Of a stretch of DNA of 64,000 bases, positions 10,385-21,959 are shown one piece after another. The stretch covers positions 107,469,387-107,533,386 of the forward strand of contig CM067370.1 in assembly GCA_034401795.1 (NCBI GenBank). Direction: 5' to 3'. The notes beneath the pieces were generated by a model. That model had not been told where the DNA came from, ran no database searches, and was given only the letters and a program-made list of their open reading frames with translations. How positions within the stretch are numbered: the stretch's first letter is position 1; each line of letters begins with the position of its first letter. This DNA comes from Chaetoderma sp. LZ-2023a. Its lineage: Eukaryota > Mollusca > Caudofoveata > Chaetodermatida > Chaetodermatidae. The position numbers and the translations under genes were made by a program.

Positions 10385-10870
10385 TCATGGTGATAACATC
10401 TGTTTTTCATATATTACATCCACAATGTACCTATACCATTCTGTCACACTCATGTGGTAAAGTTCAGTACAATGTGCATATATATTGCGATGGATGGCGA
10501 GTTGAGCGCAATATTCAGCTTCCTTCATTTCTAATAATGCTGCCTCATTATACAGTTCAAAATTGTCAATTGGATTAAAGTTTGCATCAATACCTAAACA
10601 AGAATGTTCACCTATACTCTGATGATTTACTAGACATCCATAACAATCATGCACAGCCATCCAGCCATCGATTGCAATCTTCTCGCACAGCATGAATGCG
10701 AATAATTTCTGGCTGATCTTTTGCATATGATCCGAAGAACAATAATGGTGTTACTGACACATAGTTTTACAATACTGACACAGTTTGTCGGTATCATCAT
10801 TGGCGAGATTAAGTTCATCATCATTATCACAGTATTTAGCGTCCGAAGTAAGCGAGCCATGATTAGACAT
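10385..10870 (-). pseudogene. Polinton Cys/His-rich protein, one in-frame stop
   Basis: Reading from an ATG at 10870, an acidic N-terminus (NDDELNLANDDTDK) leads into a CxxC pair (KLCQYCKTMC), an in-frame TAA and HHYC. It then continues as a 113-residue open frame with CYGCLVNHQSIGEHSCL. The spacing of Cys and His residues suggests zinc binding, and a C.GC..NH.S..EH.CL motif recurs in Polinton accessory proteins as far as I recall. The function is unknown. It lies between the ATPase block and the polymerase. Confidence 0.45.
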
Positions 10871-11796
10871 CTCTACGGAATCGCTAGTGGATGGAATGTC
10901 ACTCAGGTTCTCTTTTATTTTTCACGCACTGAGGTATCGTGCTAAACAGTGTGTCACCACTCATGTCAGGAGCCTGCTGCCAGCAAATTACTCGCGTTCT
11001 GTTTCAATAATTCTCACTCGTCGTCTTGGAGGTATAAACCACAACGTGTGGGGCGTGGCTCTACGTCAGAGCAGAAAAAGTAGCATATGGAAATTCGTCA
11101 CAGATAGAATTGTCCAATGAATATGTAAATAGTACGCCTTCTTTTTTGCACGCATGTTTTACCACGTCTTCAAGATCAGATATGATTTGTAACAGCTGTT
11201 TAAATGCTACTATGCTGAGATATAAACCGCATTTAGTAAGGTAACCATCAGGATGAATCTGATGTAGATCGATGCACCACTTTTCACCAAAATGTATTGT
11301 TTGTGCTTTTCACGAATTACCAAGATTGCACCAAAATTTTGAGCACTTTAAATAACAATAACGCACAACGGCACATGTCTTGAACACCACCTGGTGAACA
11401 ATACCGTACACACACACAATGATGTACAGAAATTTCCTCAATCAATGGCGTACAGAGGCACACGTCTGTTACAATAGCGTACATAGCCACGCTTAATTTG
11501 AATGTATGGCGCACGTTTCGTTCGATCAATAACGAACATATACACACCGGACAAACAATGCCATGCCTTCTACTGCTCAACGCACACTTTATGAGCAATA
11601 AAACTGAGTACCAACTTTATAACCATTATGGTTAATGCCAATGGGTATTATCGCTGGATACGCATAATATTTTGAAAACTATTTGTCTGTAAGTTCATGG
11701 CGGTTAAGCTGCCATCAACTTTCAGTCAAAATATTTGTGTGCGTAGTAATATAAGACCTGAAATATGATGTAAGCGATAACTAAGCATACGTAAAG
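10871..11796. other. Polinton segment without a recognised gene
   Basis: Only short frames without family resemblance. At 11671-11745 there is a third degenerate copy of the gaatattttgaaaacta / caaaatatt palindrome. 11335-11600 carries repeated 'aatggcgtacag'-like words that echo the TIR sequence (cgtacag, acaatggcgtac), so TIR-like DNA may have been duplicated into the interior. Confidence 0.4.
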
Positions 11797-12027
11797 TTAT
11801 GAATGAAAAAGGCAACGATTAATGTACCTTTGCAACAACAATACTCGTAACCAATATACTATGTCTATCCCATATTCAGTTAATAAATCCTTGCTAATTT
11901 GAGACATGAGTATAATTCTTCTCGCATTAATTATACCATCTCTTAAAGCGAAATGCATGCTCCTCATAAACAATGCACGAATCTTATCCTTATCAGCATT
12001 AAACAGACTAGCGACATACATTATCAT
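11797..12027 (-). other. Short open frame of unknown meaning in the Polinton
   Basis: A 76-codon frame beginning with ATG just downstream of the polymerase gene, with mixed hydrophobic and basic composition (MIMYVASLFNADKDKIRALF). No motif was recognised. It could be a relic of a small Polinton ORF or chance. Confidence 0.2.
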
Positions 12028-12111
12028 AGTGCGGGTGGCAAATGCGGCTTCGGCATCTATGGATTAACGTGACATTGTTTACGAACTGACTGATAAAGTA
12101 AAATGTTGCTA

Positions 12112-15100
12112 TTTATATTTATACTACGCTAGTGTAACCATATGGTACTGAAGATAAATCACCCAGTTTCAAAATTAGTTTTTTGAAGACAGGTCTGAAA
12201 ATCTTACTGCTATTGACTGAAAGAATTCTAAATTGAGACGTGCATCTTAGATGGGTAGCTTAGTAGTATGCTATTACTATCCATAATTTCACCATGGTTT
12301 ATAATTTGTTCAATGAATTTTTTCATTGTATCAAAATTAACTTGTTTTGATTGTTCAGTACCCAGCGTTAAATCTTTAACCTTTGATACCTGTTTAACAA
12401 TCGATGGATCATCGCGACGCTTCATTTTAAAACTATGTTTTTTTGGACCGAGCGCACAAAAACTTGTTAACTCGTAGTCGGAGGGGATTTCGCTCGTCCA
12501 AGAACCTAGATACCCACTTCGATCTTGAATGGTCGGCTCACCTTCACAGGTACTAAATACTACTGAATCTGTATCATGATAGGCTATGCGGTGACCAAGT
12601 AAAAACAAGACTTCATACAGTTTTACTCACCCATAAGCTGTCATGAAAGATGCAAGAATGCAGTTGGTATTTAATGGGGACTTGACGCACTCATCATTGA
12701 CTGAATAGGAGGCCATTAGAAGACTATCGTTCATGAATGTAATGGAACCTAGTTTTACTTTTATCATTCAGAAGGGAGAGAAGATGTTTACATGTTGATA
12801 TCATGCTATTCTTAATATGATCACGAAGAGAATATCGTCCCCAAAGAATATTCAAACAGGATTCAGCAACATAGCGCAAACCTGGGTTATTCAAGATTTT
12901 TGCAGGGTCGAGCTGTATTCCTTCATGCTTATAATAGTTAGCCACGTCATTCGCCTTTTCACTCTCACTACTGACACAATCAGAATAACCACTAATTTCC
13001 TGTTTAATTTTCAAAAAACGTTTGATGTAATCTGAAAAAAACCCAATTGTCCCCATTCTGCTCATATTGTGATGACGCGTGACAATGCCAACCTTCATAC
13101 ATTTTTAATGACATAGCCGCAGTGTATAGCTAGCTGTAGCTCTGGAGTAGTCCATGTTCCACATAAACTGCGCTGTTCTTCCATATGTTCGCATACGATT
13201 GTTCATTTTTTGCGCATTCGGCGCATAGTACAAACATAAGATGTGAATTTATTCTAGCAGGTAGCACGGGAAAGTATAAGTCATGAAGTGGATGGACTTT
13301 GCATTTAATAAGACCAAAGCAATCATGCACCCTCTTATCACTCAAGTCATTGCCCCTTAGTACCGTATATGACCATTCTGGAAAACAACATTGTTTCATC
13401 AATGACGGATACATGGAAATGCAGTCTAAATATTTGAGCTTGGTATGCTCATCCGCTTCTATAAATAAATGAATTGCGGACATACATCCACCGAATAGCA
13501 CTTCACATGGTGATATTGGGTGGGCTAAGTCCAATTTGGTGATAAAATCATTTAGTGCAGAGGACTCAGCGACTTGTTTCTAAAAGCCGCATTCCCACAA
13601 AATTATCACCATATATCTATGTGATTCAAATAAAGAAATGCAGAATTGAAGCGCAGAATATGCTTCTTCATATGTCTGATCACCATATGGTGTATATGTT
13701 GTATCACGCTTATCACCGCAACAATCAGACTCATGCCCATGAAATTTGCATCCTAAAAACTCGAAAATGCTATTTTCAGTTGCATCAATTCCATCTACAT
13801 AATGTCCGCATATTTTCTGTTCACCCCATTGAAGGAGTAAAAAGAGAATCATAGGCACGAGCGTTGTGCGCGATCACCAAGTAGTCAGAGAAAACATATT
13901 TTTTATTGATATTTTTAAAGACATGCATAGCTTTAATGTGTGTCAGTCAGCTAATGAACGTATCCACTGCGTCTAACCCGTGAAAGTGAACATATCCATA
14001 ATTCGTGCCTCGGTGGCATGTAGAGCAATCATCTTCTATATTCACTGTACATATCAAGCAAAGATTGAAAGGCACCAGACACGAACTCGGAATGAGTAAG
14101 TGATTTATCAGCTATGGGATCGCTGTTAAAAGATACTTTATATTCAGTACCTTCGATACGATACTTTTTACTGTGGTATTTGCACACAGTCTCCACAGAT
14201 ATATAGTCAGTATAATCAAATACCGAACCTCCGATTTGAGGGTACTCACAGTGAACACATTGCAAATAACGATTAAGAAGGTCTTCGGTAAGCACTATAT
14301 TCTCCAATATACAACGAGTGATTTCATCGGCGATGAGACTAAATTCATCTGCTGTATGTTTTCCATGCGTGTCAATAAGAGTTTGTTAAGTAGAAATGAT
14401 TACATCACTGCGATAAGCGGAATCATTAGGAAGGGGAGCTAAATTCAGAGATAGGTCATTAGGAGAAGACACAATGCAGTCAGGAACTGGCGCCACATCA
14501 GATAAAGTTAGGTCGCACCCATCACATACATCGGTTGAAGCAGAATGCATAGGTTCAATTATGTCATAATCATAAACATTATGAGGATAATTGAAAAATG
14601 ATGATGATGACGATGATGTTGGCACGGTACTCATATGAGGAATAGATAGTTCAGTTCTCGTATGAGCTGCTAGATCATCAGTAGAAGCGGGTTGCGTAGG
14701 TACCATTACGTCATAATCAATAACATACTGTGGATAATTGCTAAAGGATGACTCGGTACTCCTATCAGGCATAAATAGTTCAGGAATTAAGTCTTTCAAT
14801 GTCATGAGTAGGCAGATTTACAGCGTTATCTTCCGTAAAATTTAAGTTATGTTCATGTTCTGCTCTATCAACGGACCCCACAGACGACATACATGGGAAT
14901 ACATCTACTCCATAATCATAAAAATGATCCGGATAATTGAATACCGGCGCATCGGTATTCGTAATAGACAGTTCAGGAATGACTTCACGGTAATTAGGAA
15001 CCAGTACAGCGTTGTCATCGCTATAATTTTCGTTGCGTAATGCAATGTCATTATGCCCATAAAATGCACACCGTTGAGGAATTGTGTCGTCGGGATGATA

Positions 15101-15259
15101 AAAGATGGTATCCAATAATACACGGTTATCAGCTTATTCATCAGTTAACGAGGGTAGATCTACGTTTAATCCAGCGACATCAGAGTCATGCATCTGACAC
15201 AAAATCGCATTAACTGCATTTTCACATTCGTTAACTCAGTCACTTAAATTAGCAGCCAT
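12112..15259 (-). pseudogene. Protein-primed DNA polymerase B of the Polinton, broken
   Basis: Replicative family-B polymerase. The ATG at 15259 is followed seven codons later by a stop, and the frame then continues. 15115-14386 encodes an unusual acidic N-terminal region with three repeats of an NYP....YDYD motif. 14307-13980 leads into the exonuclease region, and IAHNARAYDSLF at about 13880 is exonuclease motif II. Roughly 250 residues normally found next are missing. Next come VDGIDATENSIFEFLGC.FHG (13858 on), polymerase motif A (KYLDCISMYPSLM), motif B (ESCLNILWGR) and motif C (YHDTDS at about 12590). The C-terminus RPVFKK......VPYGY ends near 12112. In-frame stops lie at about 14386, 13580 and 12225, with further frame breaks near 14800, 13100 and 12650. 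Confidence 0.92.
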
Positions 15260-15489
15260 TTTGCAAGGAAATAAAGCAAAATGACTTTAACGTACACTTA
15301 TTTACTTCTCGTTAATAAAATATTTTTTTAATTATTCTTTTAAAATCTACACACAATACGTAAATATTAAGAAAGTTAAAAGAACGAATATTATACTCCA
15401 GAGAACTGACAGTTAACAGGTGCGTTCTATTTAAATACGCTCACGCGCAGAGAAAAAATACGTGCAAAGCAGAGTTCGGCCCCGCTAGC

Positions 15490-15944
15490 ATTTCTCATCG
15501 CTCCTCCTCCTCCTCCTCACCTCGATTATCCGAACACCTCTACCTCTTATATTTAAGCTAATCAGAGGGGGGGGGGGGTGTGTGTGTGCGGGGCGTGGCT
15601 AGTTTAAAACGTAAAATACCAAACTTTTAAGGGTTAAAATTGCTCACACGCAGACGTACAACTACTACAAGACACGCCCCCTACGCCATTCGTCAAAATT
15701 ATAACGCTGTACGCCAATGTCAGTAACATTCTATCAATTCTATGACACTATTCATGCCAAATCTTTTTAATAACAGAAATATACACATAATTTAATTCTA
15801 CCGCTGTACGCCATTGTTCTTTCTGTCACATGTACGCTATTCTTCTCTTAAACAATAACGTACACAGGCGGAATGAACCCGTACCGCTGTACCCCATTGT
15901 TTAAAATAAAATAACAATAGCGTGTAGCAGAGCCCCTAACTACT
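15490..15944 (-). repeat. Right terminal inverted repeat of the Polinton
   Basis: Reverse complement of the left terminal repeat. It ends aactact at 15944 and is followed by the right target-duplication copy. It contains a run of 13 G and a TG run at 15567-15589 that the left copy lacks. Confidence 0.9.
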
Positions 15945-15960
15945 GCCTCTATCTTCACCA

Positions 15961-16074
15961 TTAACCCATTTACTGGTCAATCCGGCCAAAAAGCCGCTAT
16001 TAAAGAAATATGTCCGCAAATTCCAGAGGTAAATTTATGAAAAAAACCCGTTCTCTTGTCCAACAAATGGGTTA
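15961..16074. repeat. Short TTAA-flanked family 2 MITE derivative
   Basis: ttaacccatttac at the left and aaatgggttaa at the right, about 113 bp, with the internal words gtccgcaaatt and gaggtaaattta related to family 2. Confidence 0.5.
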
Positions 16075-16079
16075 ATGGA

Positions 16080-16510
16080 GGAATTCAGTTTTAACTATGT
16101 CCCGCCCATCTCTAGCTAAGCTCCACCCACACCTCGCCCGCATTAGGATCGATCGATCCCCGAACTCCCTGACTATCAATTTCCAGAAAACAATATGGGT
16201 AAGCTGTTGAATATTTTGAAACTAATTTGACTGGGTGCTGTTGCTGGGCAATATAATGTTTCTGTGACAGCAACAACGCCCAGTCAAATTACTTTCAAAA
16301 TATTCAACACAATGTTTATTAGGCCTATATAGTAGACATACAATTTGTGCAAAACACGTAGCCCGTCACCAATTAAGTGTTGGTGACGAACTTGGCTACG
16401 TCGTTCATGACGTAACTTACTAAGACGTCATCCTACACGAAGCGTAGTTGATTATGACGTCATATTATTGATGGATAAACTGGAATCCTCCATTGATAAA
16501 CGTAACATTT
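16080..16510 (+). repeat. Palindromic repeat family 1, copy 2 (best preserved long copy)
   Basis: Full layout: cgcccatctctagctaagc lead, gatcgatcgatccc, ctatcaatttccagaaaac, then a palindromic core at 16205-16315 (gttgaatattttgaaacta ... ttactttcaaaatattcaac with a loop of about 45 bp), then caatgtttattaggc, then a tail with gattatgacgtcat. Confidence 0.75.
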
Positions 16511-16599
16511 AGAGCGCTTTGCGTCGCTGTTGACACAAGATTATATAGATCGCTAAATTTTGCGGCCTTTTAATAATCTGAATAGTGGGATCCACTTTC

Positions 16600-16890
16600 T
16601 AAGTAAGCTCCTGCTACTTTGTACGCGCGTCTGAAACCATTTTATCTCTGAACCCTGAATACCTAGCATCCCAATTTCAAGGTTACTATACGGGTAAGAT
16701 GTTGAATATTTTAAAACTAATTTAACTTGAAGTTGTTGCAGCTCCTATTCAAATTATTCAAAGACATACAATTCAGACGTTTACTAATGGACCTCTGACA
16801 TCACCCACGTTATTTAATTGTGACGTCAGCTAACTATGTATGTTGATTATGACGTCAGATACTTGAGTGACAGATCGGATCCCTCCATTA
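16600..16890 (+). repeat. Palindromic repeat family 1, copy 3 (diverged)
   Basis: Contains ctatacgggtaagatgttgaatatttt and the tail words attgtgacgtcagc and gattatgacgtcag. The right arm of the core is reduced to caaattattcaaag. Confidence 0.6.
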
Positions 16891-16911
16891 ACATGCACTG
16901 TTGATTGAATA

Positions 16912-16937
16912 GATAAATAAATAAATAAATAAATACT
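16912..16937 (+). repeat. (AATA)n microsatellite
   Basis: About six uninterrupted units of a four-base AATA-type repeat. Confidence 0.8.
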
Positions 16938-18240
16938 GTTTTATCTTAACTAACACAGTATATCTTATATGTTGACTTGACTTCAGATTTACTGATGGAA
17001 AATTCCTTATGCGTATAAATGGGTACAGATGTTGTCATTCCAGAGAACTCACCGCCCCCTTGTCGATTACTTTTGACTACAAAAAAACCAAGAACCTTCA
17101 CAGGGACCGCAAGGACAACCCCTGACAAACTTGTTAAAATGTACAGCCAGTTAAATTTGAGCTATAGGCTTATTGTCATGCGGGGAAATTTCACGAGACC
17201 AAATTTCAACGCAGAGTAAATACTGGGTATGCTGTTGGTGATGGAACATCATGCCGGCGATGTGGACTTCATAGATGAGAAAAGGAAACCCCTTGACGAA
17301 CTATAGGTCCTATTCCAGAGGGCTGCACGCAAACTAACAAGAACGCCGAAGCGTGCAATGCCCCCCTCCCCAACCCCACCCCGTCTCGCCTGTACAGACA
17401 TGGATAGTGTGGACCTGTGGATTGCCAAAAGCAAACATTCCACGGTTCGTAATACATAACACATATATTGAGTGAGGCACCAACAGACAACTGTAACCGA
17501 TCAAACATGAAAGATTTTGCTAAATTTCGGATAGTCTGATCTGGAAAAAATTTCCCAAAATGAAATTAGTAGGTCTAATGAAGCGGGTAGTAACACTACA
17601 TAGTTTATAACACGGCTGTAAAATTATGTGGTGAGCAATTGCCGAAAAAGAATGGTCCATAAAAACCCTTAACCAAAAACATGGAACAGTTCCAAGTTCA
17701 AAAACGTGCAAAAAGTATTTTAAAAGTCCACAAAAAATCATACCAGTAATGATGTATAGAATACTTCTGTGTGGCTTCATTGATAAATAAGGTGATTTGA
17801 AAACCTTAACCAAAAGTTTTTTTGGTGTACGACGACGCCGACGACCCCGGAATGAGTAATTCATATGCCTCGCTTTCTACTACGCAGGCCAGACGAACAA
17901 GAAGTATCAGAAGATACCAAATATCTCGCCTTCTTATGTTGCCGCAGGATCTGGCCTGTTGTGCCCTGCTCCGGACAAAATATTCTGCGGAAAAATAATG
18001 TCCAAGCCATGTACAAATATAAAACAAGAGCGAGCTATCAGAAAAAAAGCAAATAGCTTACATGTATATTGGTTGTACATCACAGGATATGATGGACCAC
18101 CGGATACAGTCTCAAACATAAGCAAAGTTCATGGCCTAAAAAAGAAGAAACATTTTCAAAAGCTAGTATATTAATATGATGCAGGATACATTTAAGAAGC
18201 CGATAGGCCTATAGCAAATCAAAACATGTTTTCTAAATTG
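16938..18240. other. Unassigned intergenic DNA
   Basis: Short frames only, none with a recognisable domain and none supported by splice-site structure. No repeat structure was recognised. Confidence 0.5.
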
Positions 18241-18960
18241 GATACGTCTTTGCTGATTAAATTGTCATTTGAAAAAGCATTGACCACAACGTAATAAGCA
18301 TGACCTGGATACAAATCAGCCCTAAAATAATAAAAGTTAAAACGCGGAAAAAATCTGGAAAATTTTGAAAATCGATTTCATTTTGATATGGTCTAGTTCT
18401 AAGCATCGCGAAGAAGAAATCTGTGAAATTTTATTCAAATAGGATAACATCTTGTGGGTGCAAATATTGTTTTAAAAAGGCTTAACACAGCCAAATGCCC
18501 TAAATAATCAAAGTTCAAAAGGCGGGAAAAAAGGGGAAAATTTTGAAAATCAATTTCGGTTTGACGTGGGCTAGTTCTAAATATCGTATAGAGCAAACCT
18601 GTGCATTTCTAGCCAAATCGCATAACCTCTTGTGGGTGCAGATGTTTTAAAAAAGGTTAACGCAGCCAAAACCTATACCTGGTTATATAACCTGCATACC
18701 GATCAGGGAAAAAATAATCAAAGTGCAAACGGCGAAAATAAGCTGGAAAAAATTTGAGTCGATTTCATTTTGCTGTGGACTAGTTCTAAGCATCTTATAG
18801 AACAAAAGTTTAATCAAATCGGACAAACCCTTGTGGCAGCAAATGTCATTTGTAAAAAAGCTTAACGCAAGCAAGAACCATATGCAGGCTATATAACCTG
18901 CATGTAAATCAGCCGTAAATTAATCAAAGTTCAAACACTGAAAAAAATCTTGAAAAGTCA
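18241..18960. repeat. Tandem repeat, unit about 180-210 bp, about 3.5 copies
   Basis: The word ctagttcta recurs at 18393, 18571 and 18780. Each occurrence sits in the same context (cggaaaaaatctggaaaattttgaaaatcgatttcatttt ahead in diverged form, and cttgtgggtgcaaat, then ttaacgcagcca after). Copies are substantially diverged, so the array is old. Confidence 0.75.
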
Positions 18961-18976
18961 ATTTGTTTTTTAAGTG

Positions 18977-19223
18977 GACTCCAGCAAATGACATCGTAAA
19001 TCATGCCAGCTTTCCGAATATTATGTTTAATCAAGCTGTTGATGACAAGATCCACACTGGCCCTCAGTAAATATTCCCGGGAGCTCGCCATTCCACTTAT
19101 AAATTAACAATTGCGTCAATACTGGAACACTTGCTATTGACACCGCTCGCTATTAACAGCTTGATTAAAGATAATATACGGAAGGTCGGCGTGATTTACA
19201 ATGTCAAAGGCTTTGCTGGAGTC
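18977..19223. repeat. Foldback element whose arms carry LINE reverse-transcriptase sequence
   Basis: Arms 18977-19040 and 19155-19223 are inverted copies (gactccagcaaa ... ttaatcaagctgtt) separated by about 115 bp. Read from the right end on the minus strand, the longer arm translates as DSSKAFDIVNHADLP, resembling the D.SKAFD..H segment of CR1-type reverse transcriptases. The left arm has lost a few bases within it. Confidence 0.7.
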
Positions 19224-19419
19224 TAGACATGTAATGTATTGATGGCTCTATATATCACCTCAACAAGTCGCACTGAGCATGATGACTGTTTTTATGAATT
19301 AACACATTTTGTGAAGCAGCACTTCAGTATGTTCCTGGTCTGGTTCAATATTGACTTTATTTGCTGTACACTTTCTTCCTCCATAACTTTGCCAAGGACA
19401 GAGCCAACAGTAATCGACC

Positions 19420-19565
19420 GTTCCAGTTTTAGCTATGCCCCGCCAAACTCTAGCTAAGCTCCACACACACCCCGCTCGTCTTGGGATCGATCGATCCCTG
19501 AACTCTGTGACTATCAATTCCCAGAAACTTTTAGTAAGCTGTTGAATATTTTGTGTTAGCTTTGC
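19420..19565 (+). repeat. Palindromic repeat family 1, left half
   Basis: Lead and first arm only: gctatgccccgcc, tctagctaagctccac, gatcgatcgatccc, ctatcaattcccagaaac, gtaagctgttgaatatttt. It breaks off at the core. Confidence 0.65.
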
Positions 19566-19814
19566 ATTTACAATGTAGGGTACTAACATAAATTAAATGT
19601 TGTGTGTTCAATATGACCTCATCGTCTGTTACATCTGTAACATCTGTCATGAGCTCACTCACAAACAGCTCGACGTGTAATTTCAGTTTCACACGAATCA
19701 ATCCTCACTGTTTCTCAATCGGCCAACCTAGTGGCATATACCTGGAAAACTTCGGTACATTTCTAGGCGTTATAGTTCCAGATTCAATCGTTTTACGAAG
19801 ATCTGATATATATC

Positions 19815-19859
<45 letters not shown>

Positions 19860-20670
19860 CCATTTTCCGTGTTGCACGAATGCATCGTTTGTTGAGAACT
19901 AGTATGAGCACGTATTTGACATTTGACATGAGCTGTGAGCTCTATATATTCGGATGTTTTGGCATATTCGATGTGAACAATTGTATTCTCTCTCATTAGT
20001 GCAGGCATGTGTTGCAGATATCACATTGTTCCCCATCAGTTGTATATTCTTTACACTGGACATATAGATATCAACACTGCAATGTTGTGTAACAGGAAAC
20101 ATGGCCTTTTCCCAGTCATTCTTGAGACTGTGGATTTATAGCACTTAATTTTCCCATGAAAGGTAAGGTATGCCTTTACGACGACACAAGTGTCTCAATA
20201 ACGTTCTACAACCACAAATGTAACAGCTTAGTATCTCCAATAGCAATGATGAACAAACTCGATATATTTGTCATCACAGTCACTTGCGAGCAATCACGAA
20301 TTACCGCTGGTGACACACCTTAATATCAAACTCTTTACAAACTGTGTCATCTCAGGAAACATTGAGATTTTCAGAAATAGATGCCAAAAACTATTATGTA
20401 AAGGACATCGTAACCTAACCCAACTTGCTACACATCTTGAGACGAGACCTAAAAACCCTAAAGGTAAAAAAAGGACCTAAAAAGCTTAGGATGCTCACTC
20501 GCAATGGACATGCTTCAGTGGAGAATGTGGGGGGAAACTGATTGCAGCCGAAAGAAGTTTCAACCTCTTTCAGCCACAGTAAACAGTCAGTCATCATCGT
20601 CATCATCATCATCATCATCATGCAGCTACCAATTCAGCTTTTCAGAGTATCTCGCCATCATCTGACGTCA
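19566..20670. other. Intergenic DNA with a (GA)n microsatellite
   Basis: A run of about 18 GA units lies at 19819-19855 and a short ATC-type run at 20598-20622. No gene was recognised. Confidence 0.5.
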
Positions 20671-21000
20671 TAATAAGCTAAGCGGCCTGTATGATGATGT
20701 CATAATCATAAATTATTCTATTTAGCCCATTTTTAACTCTTAATAGTCCGACACGTTGTACGAATTGTTTGTCTCTACTATTTAATAAACATGCTGTTGC
20801 ATATTTTGAAACTAATGTGACTGGACACTGCTCCTGCCATAGGCAGCAACAGTGCCTAGTCAAATTAGTTCCAAAATATTCAATGGCTTACCTGCATAGT
20901 TTTCTGGAAATTGATAGTCATAGATCGATCGATCCCAACACGAGAGAGGTGTATGTTGAGCTTAGCTAGAGATGGGCGGGCATAGCTAAAAATGGAAAGG
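20671..21000 (-). repeat. Palindromic repeat family 1, copy in reverse orientation
   Basis: Tail first (gatgatgtcataatcat), then tttaataaacatgctgttg, a palindromic core at 20790-20885 with gcagcaacag at its centre, then tttctggaaattgatagtc, gatcgatcgatccc and gagcttagctagagatgggcg. Confidence 0.72.
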
Positions 21001-21204
21001 TCCATTCTGCAACATTATGAACTGTTGCATTGTGGACAATAGTTTGATGTTCATTGTCAGTCTCTCGCATGTTTACCCTACATACTCGTCTGGCTGCCAC
21101 GACTTCTGCCATTCTTTGCATCTGCAACAGTATTTACCAATCACCAGTTTAGAGAAGTAGAACTTCAACCTTTTGCACCCGAAAGGCCAAAATCACCAAA
21201 AACA

Positions 21205-21325
21205 CTTACGATTTAATAAATATTCTGTTGAGTATTTTACTTATGGCAGCAACAGGCTCCTGTCTAATTAGTTTCAAAATACTCAACAGTGTACCTGCAT
21301 AGTTACATTAAAAAGATTATGGGAA
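21205..21325 (-). repeat. Palindromic repeat family 1, core only
   Basis: taataaatattctgttgag, then gcagcaacagg, then ttagtttcaaaatactcaac and agtgtacctgcatagtt. Confidence 0.6.
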
Positions 21326-21959
21326 TTCAGGGTTAAGAAACTCAACAGCAACAACTTTACCAGCAGTTTTCAAATATATATTTTTACACATTCTGCCATA
21401 ACTCTGGCTCTACTGGTACAATCTTCTCTAACCTTGGGTGGAGGCTTACCCATGTGGTCCGGAACATGTATCCCACGTTTGTTGTCAAAGGCTAAAACCC
21501 AACAGCAACATATTTCAGCAACATTGTTTTCAAAATATACATTCGAAAGCATTTTTCAATAACGTTAATCGAGCAATCTTTTCCGAACTAGAGTTGATGT
21601 GTGTCTGTGGGGGTATTCACACCAGTATTCCAAATTTAAGGTAAAAAACTAAAACGCAACAGCAACAGCTTTCAACAACATGTTTTTTCCCCAAAATAGA
21701 GATTTTGACCTTACGGTGGACCGACTGAAAAATGTATCACCGACGCGGGTATTGGACAAATGTGTCCTTGCTATTTCTATGGACACCATTAAATAATGTA
21801 CACTGATTTAACAATTACATGAATGGATTTCCACTGCATGTTCCTTCCCTTCAATTCTGTAAATAACAAAATAACTAGCATAGAATGTTCCATGATAATC
21901 AAAGCAGTATAACATTAGAAGACGCACCATTCAAAGGTAAATAGTCTCACATTAACCAT
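21326..21959. other. Unassigned intergenic DNA
   Basis: Two loosely repeated phrases (aacagcaacannttt ... caacattgttttcaaaatata at about 21500 and 21650) suggest old duplicated repeat DNA. No gene was recognised. Confidence 0.4.

Larger units (their letters stand above)
1029..15944 (-). mobile_element. Polinton/Maverick DNA transposon, near full length, decayed
   Basis: A 14.9-kb element with terminal inverted repeats, AG at the left end and CT at the right end. The flanking hexamers are gcccct (1023-1028) and gcctct (15945-15950), a 6-bp target duplication with one difference. Polintons are self-synthesising, virus-like transposons encoding a protein-primed DNA polymerase B, a retroviral-type integrase, a packaging ATPase and double-jelly-roll capsid proteins. 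All of these are recognisable here on the minus strand. The adenovirus-type maturation protease was not found. Frameshifts, in-frame stops and deletions show that this copy is not autonomous. A LINE fragment is inserted near the left end. Confidence 0.95.

Noticed and set aside
17019..18174. Several 60-114 codon frames around 17.0-18.2 kb as possible exons
   Set aside because: No domain, no mutually compatible splice sites, and no similarity to a recognised family.
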